Below, piece by piece: positions 61,804 through 64,000 of a DNA stretch of 64,000 bases (positions within the stretch are counted from its first letter, which is position 1; each line of letters opens with the position of its first letter). Under the pieces are notes generated by a model. The model saw nothing but the letters and a program-made list of their open reading frames with translations, had not been told where the DNA came from and did not search any database. The translations under genes were made by a program, and so were the position numbers. Source of the stretch: Hormiphora californensis (taxonomy: Eukaryota; Ctenophora; Tentaculata; Cydippida; Pleurobrachiidae); contig CM035361.1 in NCBI GenBank assembly GCA_020137815.1, positions 2,536,662-2,600,661 on the forward strand, written 5' to 3'.

Positions 61804-64000
61804 AGAGAGAAAGTTGCAGGAAGCACGCATATTGAACATAACGTAAGGAAACACTGCCTGTACTAACCAACCGATACCAGTAAGGCAAATACACACACGC
61901 ACACACACGCTGTCATACAGGCTTATAACAAACCATGGCGTGTTGTTAAATGAGCCCTGTAAAATCGGACCCCTGTCTTCTACTTACTAGAACACACACG
62001 CACGCACGCTCACAGATATCACACCCATATCACACCCACGTCACAGATATCACACACGCTCACACCCACGTCACACACAGACATCACACACATATCACAC
62101 ACGCTCACAGATATCACACACGCTCACAGATATCACACACGCTCACACACATCACACACACAGATATCACACACACGCTCACACCTCCTTTAGCAGTTTG
62201 TTCATCATATGGCTCCGTTCTTGTTCCTCAATCACCTGACTCTTACACTTTAGCATTGCCCCATTAACCTGGTGTGTGAGGGTTTGTCACGTTGTATATG
62301 TATGTAACATGTTGTCATGTTAGTTATATAGTTTGTCACGTTGTATAACATGTTGTCATGTTGTATAACACTTTGTCACGTTGTATAGCGGATGTTAGCT
62401 GTACAATTTGTTGCGTTTTTGATTATGATTATGATTATGATGTCTCGTTTTACAAAATTGTCATGATTGCTCTAAACTTTGTTTTGTGTCAACGTTGTCA
62501 TGTCGTTACTTGTAAACTGATTCATCAATTGGTACATGACCTCGATTTATTTGTCAAGTATTATATTTCACGCATGTCACATTGTCAGCTTGTTGTCTTC
62601 AACAAGACATTGTCAGCTAACTTTTTAACTTTTCAGCATTTCAGCACGTCAAGTAAAATACCTACATTTTGTCAGAATACTTTGTCAGATTCACGTACAA
62701 GTTTTCAGAGTCACGTACTTTGTGAGAGTCACGTACTTTGTCAGAGTCACGTACAAGTTTTCAGAGTCACGTACTTTGTCAGAGTCACGTACGTCAAAAT
62801 CACGGACTGTTGATTTTGATATTAGCACTGTACTTTCAAGGTTTCACATGCGCTTCACTCACACACAAATGCACCACACACAGTCTCACACACAGGGAAT
62901 CACACTCAGTGCACACTGTCACACACACACACAGACAAAGCAAACACGCTATTAAACTTAAGGGAACATCATGGGAGCAATAAAAACAGCTAAACACGGA
63001 GACAAACTAGAAGTTACTAGAGGTCCTAGAGACTAGAAACTATTAAATAGAGACTAGAGTAGAGAGTAGAGAGTAGAGACTAGACTAGAGACTTAAGATT
63101 AAAAAGATCTAATTGTTGTTTAAGCGACAAGGGGTCACACTAATAATTGGACTTTAGAAATATAAATCGAGAAATTAAAAAAGCAAAATGTGGCAGTATA
63201 CCTCAGCTAACATTTGATCAACAAGCTCATGTCGCTGCATTTCATCCTTCAGCTGGGCCTTAACATCCTCAAGCTGCTTGCTCACCTGCGTTCAGAGTGG
63301 TTCGTATGCCCAAATATGGAGAATCTTATGCCCAAATATGGAGAATCATATGCCCAAAAAAGGAGCTGTGGTACCAATTAGAGGACAGCTAGTGGTGCTG
63401 AAGACTAATCATGGGGATGCTGAAAGACTTTAGACAAAACCAATCATTGAAGATAGAGGACAAGGCAAAACAAACTAAGACATAGCAAGCAAAGAAAAAG
63501 AAACTAAGAGTCTAGATAAAAAAGAAAGATACAAAGATCAAGCAGCCAGGCTTAGCATTTTAACAGAAAAAAAACACAGTGAGGTTGCTGCTTCAGATCA
63601 GATATTTCTAGCCCACTCTCACATGCAAAACAACACGTCTTGTGCAGGACATACCATATTTGGCAATGCAAATGACCAAATATGGGCATATATAAACCTG
63701 TTTGAGCTGCTGAAGGGTCTCTGCGTGCCACTTTTGCTCCATATCATTTTGTTTTTGTAACTGGATATATGATGGGCACACAGTGTGAATGGGTTGAAAA
63801 AACAAGAGGAATATAATTTAAAATGACCAGGGAAAAGAAGAAAAGGAAGGATAGGATGGACATGAAATTTTTTGGTTGGATTTTGTAGTGCAATCCTTTT
63901 AGAGGAAACAAATTATCCAATTAATTAGAAGAATGAGTAAACCTCTGCAATTCCAAACTCACCGTTTCGACATCCTCAGCGTTGCTCTGAGAATTCGATT
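59458..64000 (-). CDS. Part of a long coiled-coil protein gene (eight small phase-0 exons)
   Basis: Exons in transcript order: 64000-63963, 63760-63698, 63285-63202, 62268-62185, 61433-61371, 60996-60940, 60180-60115, 59514-59458. The first is cut by the window edge. The complete ones are 63, 84, 84, 63, 57, 66 and 57 bases, all multiples of three, all phase 0 with GT..AG. Products are heptad-like and charged: LQKQNDMEQKWHAETLQQLK, VSKQLEDVKAQLKDEMQRHE, CKSQVIEEQERSHMMNKLLK, LLQEKLSLKNLEIVQ, ENDDLKRQLEEAS, IENLDLKAKLDQAVVV, LQDEVSELKGESKDGQIAE. A run of tiny symmetric exons encoding a continuous coiled coil recalls kinectin/golgin-type proteins, but no specific family can be named. Symmetric exons can be skipped singly without breaking frame. 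The gene continues beyond both ends of what is seen. Confidence 0.75.
59733..59998. mobile_element. Foldback element 9 (266 bp) in an intron of the coiled-coil gene
   Basis: Arms of about 110 bp with ends GTTAGGGGAAACTCTAACTG and its reverse complement. The arms include CATCCCATTAATGGGATCCC. The centre holds GTGCGCGCCCAATCAATCAA and GCCCGGGC. Almost perfect symmetry. Confidence 0.9.
60640..60775. repeat. 20-bp minisatellite
   Basis: About six copies of TTGCTCACTACTACTGATAG in the intron between coiled-coil exons 60996 and 60180. A second minisatellite, ~30-base units with GGTGGTGAATAGAGGATGGA, fills 61005-61220 directly against the acceptor of exon 60996-60940. Confidence 0.9.
61710..62184. 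repeat. (GA)n tract and ACAC/TCACAC-rich repeat
   Basis: A GA-rich tract at 61710-61810 and a tandem of CACAGATATCACACACGCT-type units at about 61995-62180 lie in the intron downstream of coiled-coil exon 62268-62185; the latter abuts the donor of that exon. At 62690-62800, CAGAGTCACGTACTTTGT units are also tandemly repeated. Confidence 0.85.

Overview
This is eukaryotic, almost certainly metazoan DNA. Genes are split into many short exons (about 30-150 bp) with GT..AG introns, and the recognisable products are animal or eukaryotic proteins: a ZFYVE1/DFCP1-type double FYVE protein, a BACE-type membrane aspartic protease, a GEN1 Holliday-junction resolvase, an ERO1 oxidase, an STT3 oligosaccharyltransferase subunit and a long coiled-coil protein. 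Compact introns, TTAGGG-type repeats and a decayed zinc-knuckle/PD-(D/E)XK retroelement tail suggest an early-branching invertebrate, with a sponge as my best guess. The species cannot be fixed from sequence alone. Exon boundaries were read by hand from splice signals, reading phase and remembered family alignments. Layout: 0.1-1.7 kb (+) is the C-terminal part of an unidentified gene. 2.9-12.2 kb (+) is ZFYVE1, with an in-frame alternative terminal exon nested in one intron. 13.3-17.5 kb (+) is a BACE-like protease, complete from signal peptide to membrane anchor. 17.7-19.1 kb is a giant palindrome. 19.2-20.7 kb (+) is a small membrane protein with an acidic tail. 20.7-26.3 kb is repeats plus a homopolymer-ridden block that is probably an assembly artefact. 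26.3-31.2 kb (-) is GEN1. 33.2-35.7 kb (-) is a transposon-riddled unidentified gene remnant. 37.6-38.4 kb (+) is a retroelement fragment. 41.1-42.2 kb (+) holds ERO1 exons, one interrupted by a palindromic element. 48.5-50.2 kb (-) holds two STT3 exons. 51.4-52.8 kb (+) is a complete gene for a novel secreted repeat protein. 59.5-64 kb (-) is part of a coiled-coil gene. The dominant structural theme is non-autonomous inverted-repeat DNA transposons: at least nine foldback elements of 0.26-1.7 kb, a TA-flanked pogo-like family (nine copies), three families with 8-bp target duplications (hAT-like), a TTAA-flanked piggyBac-like palindrome, and a tiny 23-bp hairpin that in two places is flanked by 8-bp direct repeats. 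Two nearly identical 0.95-kb elements carry internal TTAGGG arrays. The genes do not form one pathway. ERO1 (disulfide formation) and STT3 (N-glycosylation) both act in the ER, and ZFYVE1 acts at ER/Golgi and omegasome membranes, but nothing suggests deliberate clustering.
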